Assembly: GCA_013306675.1 (NCBI GenBank)
Contig: JABLUY010000153.1
Span: 29,371-93,370, forward strand
DNA: 64,000 nt
Direction of reading: 5' to 3'
Source of the DNA: Thraustochytrium sp. TN22
Lineage: Eukaryota > Sar > Bigyra > Thraustochytrida > Thraustochytriidae
Shown here: piece after piece, positions 55,596 through 64,000 of the stretch
Position numbering within the stretch: position 1 is the stretch's first letter
Layout of the letters: each line of letters begins with the position of its first letter
Made by a program: the position numbers and the translations under genes
Notes under the pieces: generated by a model
Told to the model about the DNA's origin: nothing
Database searches by the model: none
Seen by the model: the letters and a program-made list of their open reading frames with translations, nothing else

Positions 55596-55941
55596 CGGCG
55601 CGAGAGAGGAGGGGGGGAGCGGGCGGCCGCCCAGGGCCCCGCGCAGCCACGCCCGCCGGCCCGCGCGCGCCGCCAGCGAGCGAGCGAGGGAGCGAGGAGC
55701 GAGGGAGGTTGCGAGATTGTGAGCGAGCGCGCGCGCGCATGGGCGCGTGGGCGAGGGATCGGCGAGGCGACGTTGGTGTTGACGCTGCGCGGATGGGCCG
55801 CTTCGCGCGGCGGCGGGTGTCGGTTGATAGGCCGGTTTGCGCGAGGACTAGGAACTGCGTCAACGCCGTGGGAGAGGACGAGGAAATGCAAGTTGAAGGC
55901 AAGGCAAGGCAAGGCAAGGCAAGGCAAGGCAAGGCGAGGCA
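55425..55941. promoter_or_regulatory. Divergent promoter region with (CCG)n and (AAGGC)n
   Basis: A CCG trinucleotide run (55560-55593), GAGCGAGCGAGG units (55676-55705), and eight AAGGC pentamers (55898-55937) immediately before an ATG. No other gene is seen. Confidence 0.65.
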
Positions 55942-56070
55942 ATGAATGCAATCGGGGCGCGCCGCGAATGGCTCGAGGGAGGCGGCGGAGCGAACAAAGC
56001 GAGCCTCCAGGCGCGGGCGCCGGGCGCCGCGACGGAGAGGGCGCTGCAGGGCGCTGCTCACGGGGAGAAG

Positions 56071-56814
56071 ATGGAGGAGGAGCAGGAGGACGCGAGAGAG
56101 GTCATCAGGAGGCTGCGGCTGGCGTGCAGACGGCATGCGGGAGGAGAGGTGCCGGAGAGCGAGCTGAGGGAGGTGCTCAAGGGCCACAGGGGAGAGGACG
56201 AGGCGCGGTGGCGGAGGACGGAGGCGGAGGGGCCGGCGACGGGGCGCAGCGCAGAGGGCCGCGCTGAGAGCAAGGAGGAGCGCGAGGCCAGGGAGGACTT
56301 GGACTTCTTCCTGCGCTTCGCCAAGCAGCACCTGCGCGAGAAGCACGCTACGCCGACGCCCGGCGCGCGGTGCCGCAAGGTCGCGCTGCCGCCCGTGCGG
56401 TCGCCGCGATGCGCACCTGCACCGACGGAGGCCGGCGATGCGGCCGCGGCGAGCTGCGACACGGCCATGCCTGGTGCGGAAGGCTTGGGCAAGGCCGCGC
56501 TTGCACGGCCCGCACGGCCGCCCGCGGACTGGGGCACGGTCAGCTCGCTCGCACTGGATATGGAGGACGTCGACCTCGTGGGCGAGGCTCGCTCGAGCTC
56601 CTTCGTGGAGCCGTGCCAGGACGGTGAGCGCGAGGAGACGCAGCAGGCCCGCCGGCACAAGCCACCGATCAAACCTTCACTCCAGCAGAGCCAGGAGCCG
56701 GCGCCGCCCGTGGAGAGCGCGCGGCGGGCCGACAAGCGCGCGCCGCGCTTATCCTATTCTAGCTCGCTGCTGGTGCGTTCTCGTCGACGCGAGGCGGCTC
56801 GGCCCTTTCAGTGA
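56071..56814 (+). CDS. Charged orphan protein
   Basis: A 247-residue frame from the ATG at 56071 (an in-frame ATG also occurs at 55942 right after the AAGGC array). The first 100 residues are helical and strongly charged (EEEQEDAREVIRRLRLACRR, SELREVLKGHRGEDEARWRR, REDLDFFLRFAKQHLREKH). The rest is Pro/Ala/Ser-rich with a short hydrophobic/acidic stretch (TVSSLALDMEDVDLVGEARS) and a basic C-terminus (APRLSYSSSLLVRSRRRE). No family is recognised. Confidence 0.5.
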   Translation: MEEEQEDAREVIRRLRLACRRHAGGEVPESELREVLKGHRGEDEARWRRTEAEGPATGRSAEGRAESKEEREAREDLDFFLRFAKQHLREKHATPTPGARCRKVALPPVRSPRCAPAPTEAGDAAAASCDTAMPGAEGLGKAALARPARPPADWGTVSSLALDMEDVDLVGEARSSSFVEPCQDGEREETQQARRHKPPIKPSLQQSQEPAPPVESARRADKRAPRLSYSSSLLVRSRRREAARPFQ

Positions 56815-57032
56815 CGTAGCATCCACGGAGTAGTCAGATGGTTTCTACGTTTGTGTGTTCCCAACGCCACCGGCATCACCAAGTGCCAGCGATGCGATGA
56901 AGTGGAACTTGTTTGCCAATACAAGAGAGGCACAACAGAGGCGCAAGGGAGCGCAAGAAAGTGATTCTCGCGGGCAAAAAGGTACCCAAGCAAGTCGTTC
57001 GATCATTCTTCACAGTTAGGTCGGAAGCTAAT

Positions 57033-58177
57033 TCACAGCTTGGCGTCGACGATGCGCGCTGCGTTGGCGCGCATGATGGCGCAAGCGTCCGTCATCATCT
57101 CCTCGACGATGTCAGCAGCGGGCATGATCTTGGAAATGCCGCCAATGGCCTGGCCAACGAACTGCGGCGCGGTCCGCGCGATGTCAAAGTGCTCGCCGCG
57201 CGCCGTGGCGCCGTGCACAAGCGTCTTGTAGACAATCTTGCCCTCCGACTCGAGCTTCTTCATCTCCTCCCTGCGGTTGTTCTCCCACTCGCGGTTCAGG
57301 TCATCCGCGATGCAGCGCAGAGGCCGCCCCGTGTACATGGTGGTGCGGATGGTGGCGTCGCTATCATTTTCAATGACCAGGCGCTGGTGCATGGTGGCGG
57401 CGCCGGACTCCTCGGCGACGATAAAGCGCGTGCCGACCCAGACGCCGGCGGCGCCCAGCGAGAGCGCCATGGCGACGCCGCGGCCGTCGAAGATACCGCC
57501 CGCCGCGAGCACCTGGACCGGCTTGCCGGTGAGGGGGCTCTTGTACGCGCGCGCCAGGTCCACCACCTGCGGGATGAGGACGCTCGTGGCGATCTCGCCC
57601 GTGTGGCCGCCCGCCTCGTAGCCCTGCGCGATGAGCACGTCGCAGCCCACATCGAGGGCGCCGAGGCAGTGCTTGGGGCGGCCCACCATGTTGCCCACCA
57701 GAACGCCGGCGGCGTGCAGCTTCTCCACGGCCCACTTGGGCGGCACGCCCACGGCCGACACGAAGAACGCCGGCTTCTCCTCGCACAGAATGTCCACAAT
57801 CTCATTCAGGCCACCGCGCGTGTAGTCGTAGTTGGTCTTGCGCGCCGACCCGCCCACCTTGGGCAGCAGCAGATCCACGCCAAAGGGCCCATCGCCCACG
57901 ATCGCCTTGATCTCCGCGATATCGGCACGCAGCTGCTTGGGCGTCTTGAGCGCGCCGCCGATCACGCCCAGCCCGCCGGCCTTGGTCACTGCCGCGCACA
58001 GCGCCGCGTTGGACACCTTGGCCATGCCGGCCAGCACAATCGGGCTGAGGAGAACGCAAATGCGTGCGGCGAGGTTCAAGTCAGTCCGTGTGCGTCTGTA
58101 TCCAGCACGAGCACGCAGGCAACCTACTACTTGACGCCCATCATCTCCGTGAACTCAGTCTTGATGGTCGGCGCCAT
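57033..58177 (-). CDS. Nitronate monooxygenase-like FMN enzyme (2 exons)
   Basis: Joining exon 58128-58177 with exon 57033-58044 (83-base intron, GTAGGT donor and CTCAG acceptor) gives a 353-residue protein starting MAPTIKTEFTEMMGVKYPIV. This restores the family N-terminus T.FTELFGIKYPIVLAGM. Conserved elements are AGGLGVIGG, GVDLLLPKVGG (FMN phosphate region), VLIAQGYEAGGHTGE (with the His conserved in class I nitronate monooxygenases), QVLAAGGIFDGRG and GVWVGTRFIVAEE. These TIM-barrel enzymes oxidise alkyl nitronates such as propionate-3-nitronate to detoxify them. Without the intron the large exon lacks its first residues. The product is probably cytosolic or peroxisomal, ending DAKL, which is SKL-like but not a strict PTS1. 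Confidence 0.9.
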
Positions 58178-58710
58178 GATGCTGTCTGTCGCAGAAATCA
58201 CGCGGCCACAATCGATTCGGGTTTGCGACGCTGCGCGCTTGGCCGTGGCCTCCAAGTCCGACACGTCTCTGTCACAGTTTCGCGAGGGCGAGTCTAAGCA
58301 AAGCCCGCAAGCGCTGGCCGCGCTGATGCCCGTACCGGGTACAAGCCTGTTTGTAGAGAGTGAAATGACAGCGAGGTCCGGCCGGGGCGTCTCAGCGGCC
58401 TCGGGCCGGAGTGCGCGGCGATGAGCAACGATGACTCGGACTCGGAGCGCCCTTGACTCGCATCAGGTTTCATCATGGCCCGGGCGAGTGCAGTTCGTGG
58501 CCGCCTGTGGCTCCACACGCGGCCGCACTTCTTCAATGACAGTACTGCCCCGGCCGCGGCGGTCGGCGAGTCCGACTCGGACCCGGCTTCGGCGCGAAGC
58601 GAAGCGACGGGCAGCAGAGCGGATCGCGACGGAGTGCGGTCACCGGTCGCGCCGCGGACTCGCGTACGGATAGTCCAGCCTAGCTGGTTCGCGGGCCCGA
58701 GCGCGCCACC
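58178..58710. other. Divergent spacer
   Basis: No supported gene between the nitronate monooxygenase-like gene (minus) and the first hydrolase (plus). No notable repeat. Confidence 0.45.
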
Positions 58711-59877
58711 ATGACGGCGCGCGCGTCAGCTGTCGACGACGTGGACATGCCGCGAGACCTGGCCCCGACCGGCGTGCTGGGGGACCTGGAGGGGCCCACG
58801 CGGTGCTGCTGGTGCTGCATGCCGGCCACGCTGTGCTGCTCATGCAGACATCCGTTCGGGCTGCGGCTCTTCGCGCAGCTCGCGGGCTGCATCGTTTGGT
58901 GGGCTGGCGCGTACGCTGATCAGCAAGGCCACACGAGCTTCGATCGCGAGCGCTGGGAAGGCATCGAAAAGGCCGGCCGCGCGCCCCTGATTCCGCGCGA
59001 GAGCCCGGAGGCCGGCATCTACAGTGAGGACGTGGAGATCCAGGACGCGGATGGCGGGCCCATGACCTTGCGGCTCTTCAAGCACGCCGAGGCCAAGACC
59101 GGCGCGGCCAAGCGGCCCGTGCTCGTGTACTTTCACGGCGGCGGGTACTGCATCAACCACCCATCCTCGCGCGGCATGGACGCGCTCTGCAGACGCTTCG
59201 CCGAGGACGGCACGGTGGTGGTGTCGGTGGACTACAGGCTCGCCCCGGAGAACCCGTTCCCGGCCGCCGTGCGCGACTGCTACGCGGCGGTGGCCTGGAC
59301 GCTGGGTGCTGGCCGCGCGCAGCTGCCGGACGACTGCGACCCGGTTGGCAAGCTCGTTCTGGGCGGCGACAGCGCGGGCGGCAACCTCACGCTGGTCGTG
59401 GCGTCGCTGATGCGCGACGGTCTGGACGCCGATCTTGCCGACGCCCAGGCGCCGCTCGTCAGCGTGCGCCCGCGCCACCTCCTGGTCATGTACCCGGGCC
59501 TCTTCCACATCCCGGGCGGCGTCGCCAGCCAAGAGACCAAGTTTCTGCTCACGCGCCCCGTGCGCCGCTTCTTCACCTTCGCCTACCTCGGCGAGGAGGA
59601 CATTGGCAAGCGCAAGCAGCTCCTTGCAGATCGCCGCATCTCGCCTCTCGTTGCTGGCACTGACGGCCTGCCGCCTGTTACGCTGGTCATTGCCCAGGAC
59701 GACCCGCTGCGGCCCGGCGGCGAGGAGCTCTCCAAGCGCCTCGAGGCCTCCCAGGTGCCCTGCGAGACGCTGCGCTACGACTCCATTCACGGATTTTGCA
59801 GTCTGCAAAAGCTCCCGCAGGCTCAAGACAGCATCCGCAAGATGCTCGCCGCCCTGGGCAACCTGCACAACGAATGA
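58711..59877 (+). CDS. Alpha/beta hydrolase, HSL family, tandem copy 1
   Basis: A 388-residue esterase/lipase-type hydrolase from GCCACCATGA. The N-terminus has a Cys-rich cluster (CCWCCMPATLCCSC, about 31-44) next to a hydrophobic stretch (FAQLAGCIVWWAGAYA), fitting a palmitoylated or single-helix membrane anchor. The hormone-sensitive-lipase signature HGGGYC (His142-Gly145) forms the oxyanion hole. The nucleophile is Ser221 in GGDSAGGN, the acid Asp331 in AQDDPL and the base His360 in SIHGFC. Enzymes of this family cleave short to medium acyl esters. Two close paralogues follow in the same orientation. All triad residues are present. Confidence 0.92.
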   Translation: MTARASAVDDVDMPRDLAPTGVLGDLEGPTRCCWCCMPATLCCSCRHPFGLRLFAQLAGCIVWWAGAYADQQGHTSFDRERWEGIEKAGRAPLIPRESPEAGIYSEDVEIQDADGGPMTLRLFKHAEAKTGAAKRPVLVYFHGGGYCINHPSSRGMDALCRRFAEDGTVVVSVDYRLAPENPFPAAVRDCYAAVAWTLGAGRAQLPDDCDPVGKLVLGGDSAGGNLTLVVASLMRDGLDADLADAQAPLVSVRPRHLLVMYPGLFHIPGGVASQETKFLLTRPVRRFFTFAYLGEEDIGKRKQLLADRRISPLVAGTDGLPPVTLVIAQDDPLRPGGEELSKRLEASQVPCETLRYDSIHGFCSLQKLPQAQDSIRKMLAALGNLHNE

Positions 59878-60313
59878 GATCTGAGCGCCAAGTCTGCCAG
59901 CAGGGCCTGCCAGTGCGCGGCCAATCTGCCAGTCTGTGTGTGTGTTCGTCGTGTCAAGTCTGGCGAGCCTGCCAGCCTCCGTTTCAATTAACTTATTCGC
60001 GACGCTTGATTGTGATCGATCTCGGCTCGCTCTCTTTCAAGTCCTTCGTCGTTCTTTCCACTTCAACTTGGAGTAGGCGTAGGCAGGGTACCCACCCCCC
60101 CCCGCGCACGCCCACTTTTGCCAGCACGTGCAGGACATTTACGGTCAAAGTCGGATCGAGATCACCGAGACGCAGTACTTGGCGCGCGCGCCGCACCTGC
60201 GGGCCCACCGCGACGTTCACGACCTCGCGGCCGCCGGCGCGCTCGTCGCGTCGCGTGCGCTAACTCGCATTGCTCTCCGTCTCTTGTTCTTGCCAGCGGG
60301 CGCCACTGACACC
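59878..60313. other. Spacer between hydrolase copies 1 and 2
   Basis: No gene. A C9 run occurs at about 60097-60106. The frame before the next ATG is open but has no start codon. Confidence 0.45.
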
Positions 60314-61465
60314 ATGGACAGGACTGCAGATGCCGCCACGATGTCGGAGAAGGAGCTCGGCGGCGCCATGTTCGACACGGGGCCGACGCCGTGCTGCTGG
60401 TGCTGCGTGCCGGTGGCCACGTGCTGCACGTGCAAGCACTCGCTGGTGACGCGCGTGGCCGCCCAATTGATTTTGTGCGGCGTCATCTGGTGGACCGGCA
60501 CGTACGCGGACGCGCAGGGCCGCACGCAGTTCAACAGGGCGCGCGCGGACAAGCTGGAGGAGATGACCCGCGTGCCGTGCGTCAAGCGGTCGCAACGGGG
60601 CATGTACAGCGAGGATGTGACCATCGAGGACGCAGACGGCGGGCCCATGAGCATGCGGCTCTACAAGCATGCCGAGGCGCTGCCGGCGCCAGCCAAGCGC
60701 TCCGTGGTCCTCTACTTCCACGGCGGCGGCTTTTGCATCAGCCACCCCTCGTCGCGCACCATCGATGGCACTTGCACGACATTCGCCAAGGCGGGCCATG
60801 TCGTGGTGTCCGTGGACTACCGCCTCGCGCCAGAGAACCCGTTCCCGGCCGCCGTGCGCGACGCTTACGCCGCGCTCGCATGGATCTTCGGCCCCGGCCG
60901 CGCGCAGCTACCCGAGGACTGCGACCCAGTCAACAAGCTCGTGCTGGGCGGCGACAGTGCCGGGGGCAATCTCACGCTCGTGCTGGCAACCCTGCTCCGC
61001 GACGGCCTCGACGCGGACCTGCACGAGGCCACGTCCCCGCTCCTGGAGATCCGAGCGCGACACATGCTCCTCATCAACCCACTCCTGTATCACATCCCGG
61101 ATGGCGCGCACGTGCCTCGGCACGAGACCAACTACGTCCTGGTGGCGCCCGTGCGTTACTTCTTCGCGTTGGCGCACCTCGGCGACGACCCAGACAAGCG
61201 CAGGACAAGCCTCCTGGACCGCCGCGTCTCGCCACTTCTGGCCGGAACGAACGACCTTCCGCGGACGACACTCGTCATCGCTCAGGACGACCCGCTCGGG
61301 CCCAGCGCCGAAGAGCTGGCCGCGCGCCTCGAGGCATCCCAGGTCCAGGTCAGGGCGCTCCGCTTCTACGCCGTGCACGGCTTTTGCAGCGTCAAGCAGG
61401 TCGCGCCTGCGCCTCAATGTCTGCGCCAGGTAAAGGCCGATCTCGCCTACCTGCTCGATGACTGA
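60314..61465 (+). CDS. Alpha/beta hydrolase, HSL family, tandem copy 2
   Basis: A 383-residue paralogue of copy 1, starting at MDRTADAATMSEKELGGAMF. It keeps the Cys-rich N-terminal cluster (CCWCCVPVATCCTCKH) followed by LILCGVIWWTGTYADAQG. Catalytic motifs are HGGGFC, GGDSAGGN with the nucleophile Ser, AQDDPL and AVHGFC. It is nearer to copy 3 than to copy 1: the two share the MDR.AD...SEKELGGAMFD start and the IPDGAHVPRHET/IPNGAHVPRYET segment. All triad residues are intact, so it should be an active esterase. Substrate is unknown. Confidence 0.92.
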   Translation: MDRTADAATMSEKELGGAMFDTGPTPCCWCCVPVATCCTCKHSLVTRVAAQLILCGVIWWTGTYADAQGRTQFNRARADKLEEMTRVPCVKRSQRGMYSEDVTIEDADGGPMSMRLYKHAEALPAPAKRSVVLYFHGGGFCISHPSSRTIDGTCTTFAKAGHVVVSVDYRLAPENPFPAAVRDAYAALAWIFGPGRAQLPEDCDPVNKLVLGGDSAGGNLTLVLATLLRDGLDADLHEATSPLLEIRARHMLLINPLLYHIPDGAHVPRHETNYVLVAPVRYFFALAHLGDDPDKRRTSLLDRRVSPLLAGTNDLPRTTLVIAQDDPLGPSAEELAARLEASQVQVRALRFYAVHGFCSVKQVAPAPQCLRQVKADLAYLLDD

Positions 61466-62185
61466 CGCTGTCAGTGAGCGACAGGCGCCTGCCTAGCTTG
61501 AAGTTCTTTCGTTGATGTTGATCCGATGTTATTCTTGCTGTTTCTACTACCGCCTCGGCAAGCGACGTCAAAACAAACATTTAGGGTCGTGAATGCGACA
61601 GAACACCGAAGCACCTGCAAGCCGAGTCGAGGTGCGCCGCGAGTAACCAATCTGCGTGCATTTGCCGCGAAAGCGCCAGACTTCGGACCACAGATTCTTC
61701 AAGTTGACTCTCGGCGTTGGCCGGCACTGATGTCCTGCTGCGCGTGCGCACGCCACTGACTTGGCCACCCACGCGCCAACCCCCCTCCTCCTCATCCTCC
61801 CCCACGGAGTCCGTCACCTCCCAGTCCCCGTGCGTCGCGTTGCCCTTGAGAAGGCTTCCGAGTCGTCGCCACACTTCACTTCACGTTGGCCGGTGCGACT
61901 TGACGAGACGCGAGCCGCAGGCCGACGCCGCGACGCGGGTAGATTTCTTTCGCCACGGCGCGCTTGCGCTCGCGCAGCGAGGTCGCGCTCGCGCTCGTTC
62001 CAGTGCTGGCACTCGGTCCGGCTCAGCTTGAGGCTCGACGAGCTGCGCAGGTCCGAGGACACCTCACCTCGAGGACAGGCGTCGCGGCGCGGCGAACCGC
62101 ACCGGGCCAAGGAGGACTTGGAGGTCGCGGTCGGCCCCGCCAGGACGGCCTCGCTCCGGCTGGTCGCCGCGAGCGAGCGGGCGAG
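61466..62185. other. Spacer between hydrolase copies 2 and 3
   Basis: About 720 bases with no gene seen; frames are Arg/Ser-rich shadows. The leader shortly before the third copy is CpG-rich. Confidence 0.45.
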
Positions 62186-63373
62186 ATGGACCGGTCCGCG
62201 GACGCCGTGAGCGAGAAGGAGCTGGGCGGTGCCATGTTCGACGCTGGCCCAACGCCGTGCTGCTGGTGCTGCGCGCCAGTGGCTACCTGCTGCACGTGCA
62301 GGCACTCGCTGGTGGCTCGCGTGTCCGCCCAGGTGGTCTTGTGCGGCCTCTTCTGGTGGACCGGCACGTACGCGGACGCCCAGGGCCGCACGCAGTTCAG
62401 CAGGGCGCGTGCGGACAGGCTTGAGAAGCTGACTCGCGCGCCGTGCGTCAGGCGGGCGCACCGAGGCATGTACAGCGAGGACGTGACCATTGAGGACGCA
62501 GACGGCGGGCCCATGAGCCTACGACTCTACAAGCATGCCGAGCCGCTGCCAGCGCCGGCCAAGCGCTCCGTGGTCCTCTACTTTCACGGCGGCGGCTTCT
62601 GCATCAGCCACCCCTCGTCGCTCACGGTCGACAGCACGTGCCGCGTGATCGCCAAGGCCGGGCATGTCGTCGTGTCGGTGGACTACAGGCTTGCGCCGGA
62701 GAACCCATTCCCTGCCGCCGTGCGCGACGCCTACGCGGCGCTCCACTGGGTCACCGGGCCTGGCCGCGCGTCGCTGCCAGAGGATTGCGACCCGGTCAAC
62801 AAGCTCGTCCTCGGCGGCGACAGTGCCGGGGGCAATCTCACGCTCGTGCTGGCCACACTCCTGCGCGACGGCCTCGACGCGGACCTGCGCACGGCCTCGT
62901 CTCCGCTCCTCGCAGTGCGCCCTCGACACCTGCTTCTGATCTACCCCCTCCTTTACCACATTCCGAACGGCGCCCATGTCCCACGATACGAGACCAAGTA
63001 CGTCCTGGTGGCGCCTGTGCGCTACTTTATGGCGCTAGGCCACTTGGGGCTCGGAGACCCGGACAAGCGCAAGGCTAGTCTCATGGACCGCCGCGTCTCG
63101 CCGCTGCTGGCCGGCACCGACGACCTGCCTCGCTCAACCTTGGTCATCGCCAAAGACGACGCTCTCTGCCCTGGCGGAGAGGAGCTCGCCGTGCGACTCG
63201 CTCTCTGCCCTGGCGGAGAGGAGCTCGCCGTGCGACTCGAAGCGTCCCACGTCGGGGTCACCGCGCTTCGCTTTGACGCCATGCACGGCTTTTGCAGCCT
63301 GCCCATGCTCTCGCCTGCGTCCCAGTGCATGCGCCAGGTCAACGCAGATCTCGATTATCTGCTCAAGTCCTGA
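62186..63373 (+). CDS. Alpha/beta hydrolase, HSL family, tandem copy 3 with 13-codon duplication
   Basis: A 395-residue paralogue starting MDRSADAVSEKELGGAMFD. The Cys cluster (CCWCCAPVATCCTCRH), HGGGFC, GGDSAGGN and MHGFC are intact. Next to the catalytic acid the sequence is AKDDAL instead of AQDDPL, and directly after it 13 codons (ALCPGGEELAVRL) are present twice. The two 39-base copies at 63164-63202 and 63203-63241 look identical. The insertion lies just after the acid-bearing loop and could shift the Asp or alter the active site. All triad residues remain, so activity is possible. Confidence 0.9.
   Translation: MDRSADAVSEKELGGAMFDAGPTPCCWCCAPVATCCTCRHSLVARVSAQVVLCGLFWWTGTYADAQGRTQFSRARADRLEKLTRAPCVRRAHRGMYSEDVTIEDADGGPMSLRLYKHAEPLPAPAKRSVVLYFHGGGFCISHPSSLTVDSTCRVIAKAGHVVVSVDYRLAPENPFPAAVRDAYAALHWVTGPGRASLPEDCDPVNKLVLGGDSAGGNLTLVLATLLRDGLDADLRTASSPLLAVRPRHLLLIYPLLYHIPNGAHVPRYETKYVLVAPVRYFMALGHLGLGDPDKRKASLMDRRVSPLLAGTDDLPRSTLVIAKDDALCPGGEELAVRLALCPGGEELAVRLEASHVGVTALRFDAMHGFCSLPMLSPASQCMRQVNADLDYLLKS
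63164..63241 (+). repeat. Perfect 39-base tandem duplication inside hydrolase copy 3
   Basis: GCTCTCTGCCCTGGCGGAGA and the following 19 bases occur twice back to back, in frame, adding 13 residues. Neither hydrolase copy 1 nor copy 2 has it, so it is recent or an assembly artefact. Confidence 0.9.
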
Positions 63374-64000
63374 TAAGAATAGAATTGCATCTCAGGCTGG
63401 CAAGCTGTGAGCTTGAGAGGCGCCAGCGAGCGTGCCTCCTTGCGGATTGCGTTAGGAGCCCAACAAAGACTGGGCCCTGGCTAGGAGTGCCGCAGGAGCG
63501 GCGTGGGAGCTTGTGCAAGCGGTCTCGAAGCCTCGACTCGGAGGCAGCACCTGCAGCTGGCAAGACAGCGGCGCGGGGTGACGGCTAGCTGGCGATCCCG
63601 GTGACACGACTCACGGACGCTCTCGGAGTCCTCGCTAGCTAGCTAGCGAAGGACTGGGTCCAGAGCGTCGTCCTGCGCGGCTATGATCATCCCGCTTGCG
63701 AGCGCTTCGTGAGCGCCTCGAACAGGCCGACCGTAAGGCGAGCGCCAAGCGGTGTGATGTAGCTAGCTCTAAGCCTACTTTGCCAGTGGAGGAGGACTGG
63801 CCCGACGGCCGAGCCATTACAGTACTGCACGTGCTGCACGCGCGCCTTTCTCCGTCCCTGTCCTCAGGCTGGCGGAGAACGGCCGCCGCGGCCAGCGTCG
63901 GAGAGCGGCCGCGCGGCCAGCGCAGCGCCGCCACCAGAACGCATTCGCACGCCGCCGCCGCGCGCGCCGCCATGCCGGGCGTCCTCTCGCGCGCGCGCAG
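63374..64000. other. Right-end spacer, possibly with the start of another gene
   Basis: No complete gene. CTAGCTAG repeats occur near 63635-63648. At 63972 an ATG in GCCGCCATGC context begins a short frame (MPGVLSRAR) that runs off the window and may be the first codons of the next plus-strand gene. Confidence 0.35.

Overview
This window is nuclear DNA from a GC-rich microbial eukaryote. Several genes carry short spliceosomal introns (about 70-170 bases, donors GTACGT/GTAAGT/GTAGGT, acceptor CAG or AAG). The proteins are eukaryote-specific: SYS1, ATG4, an ATG8-like protein, NHE-type exchanger, TRPML-like channel, tetraspanin, Sec14/CRAL-TRIO, PARP, Stealth and GT49 glycosyltransferase. Starts often have a GCCGCC/GCCACC-ATG context. 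Genes are dense, mostly intron-poor, and on both strands, with many tetra- and pentanucleotide repeats between them. No gene points to a plastid. A heterotrophic protist, perhaps a stramenopile, is my guess; the sequence does not prove a lineage.

Layout. 0-9.5 kb: end of an acyl-CoA dehydrogenase, a coiled-coil/PH/J-like protein, an NHE exchanger, a repeat-bearing gene-free stretch, and a zinc alcohol dehydrogenase with one intron. 9.6-12.4 kb: two tandem glycosyltransferase-like membrane proteins. 12.7-16.8 kb: a five-exon SYS1 and a multi-exon small membrane protein, both hidden from single-ORF views, then ATG4. 16.8-23 kb: a gene-free stretch ending in a 265-base tandem duplication that runs into a large GTPase with SAM-like, MIB/HERC2-like and repeated C-terminal domains, followed by two small ORFs. 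23-31.6 kb: a CRAL-TRIO protein, a GT49-Stealth fusion and a PARP. 31.7-40 kb: an accessory-looking island with orphan proteins, a small TPR protein, a glycine-terminated ATG8-like protein, a PD-(D/E)XK nuclease-kinase fusion resembling CRN/FunK1-type proteins, and two related ectodomain proteins that both change reading frame. 40-42.4 kb holds no supported gene. 42.4-56.8 kb: a low-complexity regulator-like protein, an eight-repeat protein, a TRPML-like channel, a degenerate cyclophilin, a possible Cys-loop-like receptor, a tetraspanin and a charged orphan. 57-63.4 kb: a nitronate monooxygenase-like gene with a small first exon, then three tandem HSL-type hydrolases.

Functional links. ATG4 and the ATG8-like protein are known partners and lie 19 kb apart. 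SYS1, the NHE exchanger, the TRPML-like channel, the CRAL-TRIO protein and the GT49-Stealth fusion suggest Golgi/endolysosomal roles, but they do not form an operon-like unit. The strongest candidates for undescribed biology are the GTPase-SAM-MIB/HERC2 protein, the GT49-Stealth fusion, the nuclease-kinase fusion and the glycine-ending ATG8-like protein. Start codons were chosen as the first in-frame ATG that fits the homologous part. Several reading frames stay open upstream without an ATG, and those 5' ends are uncertain.
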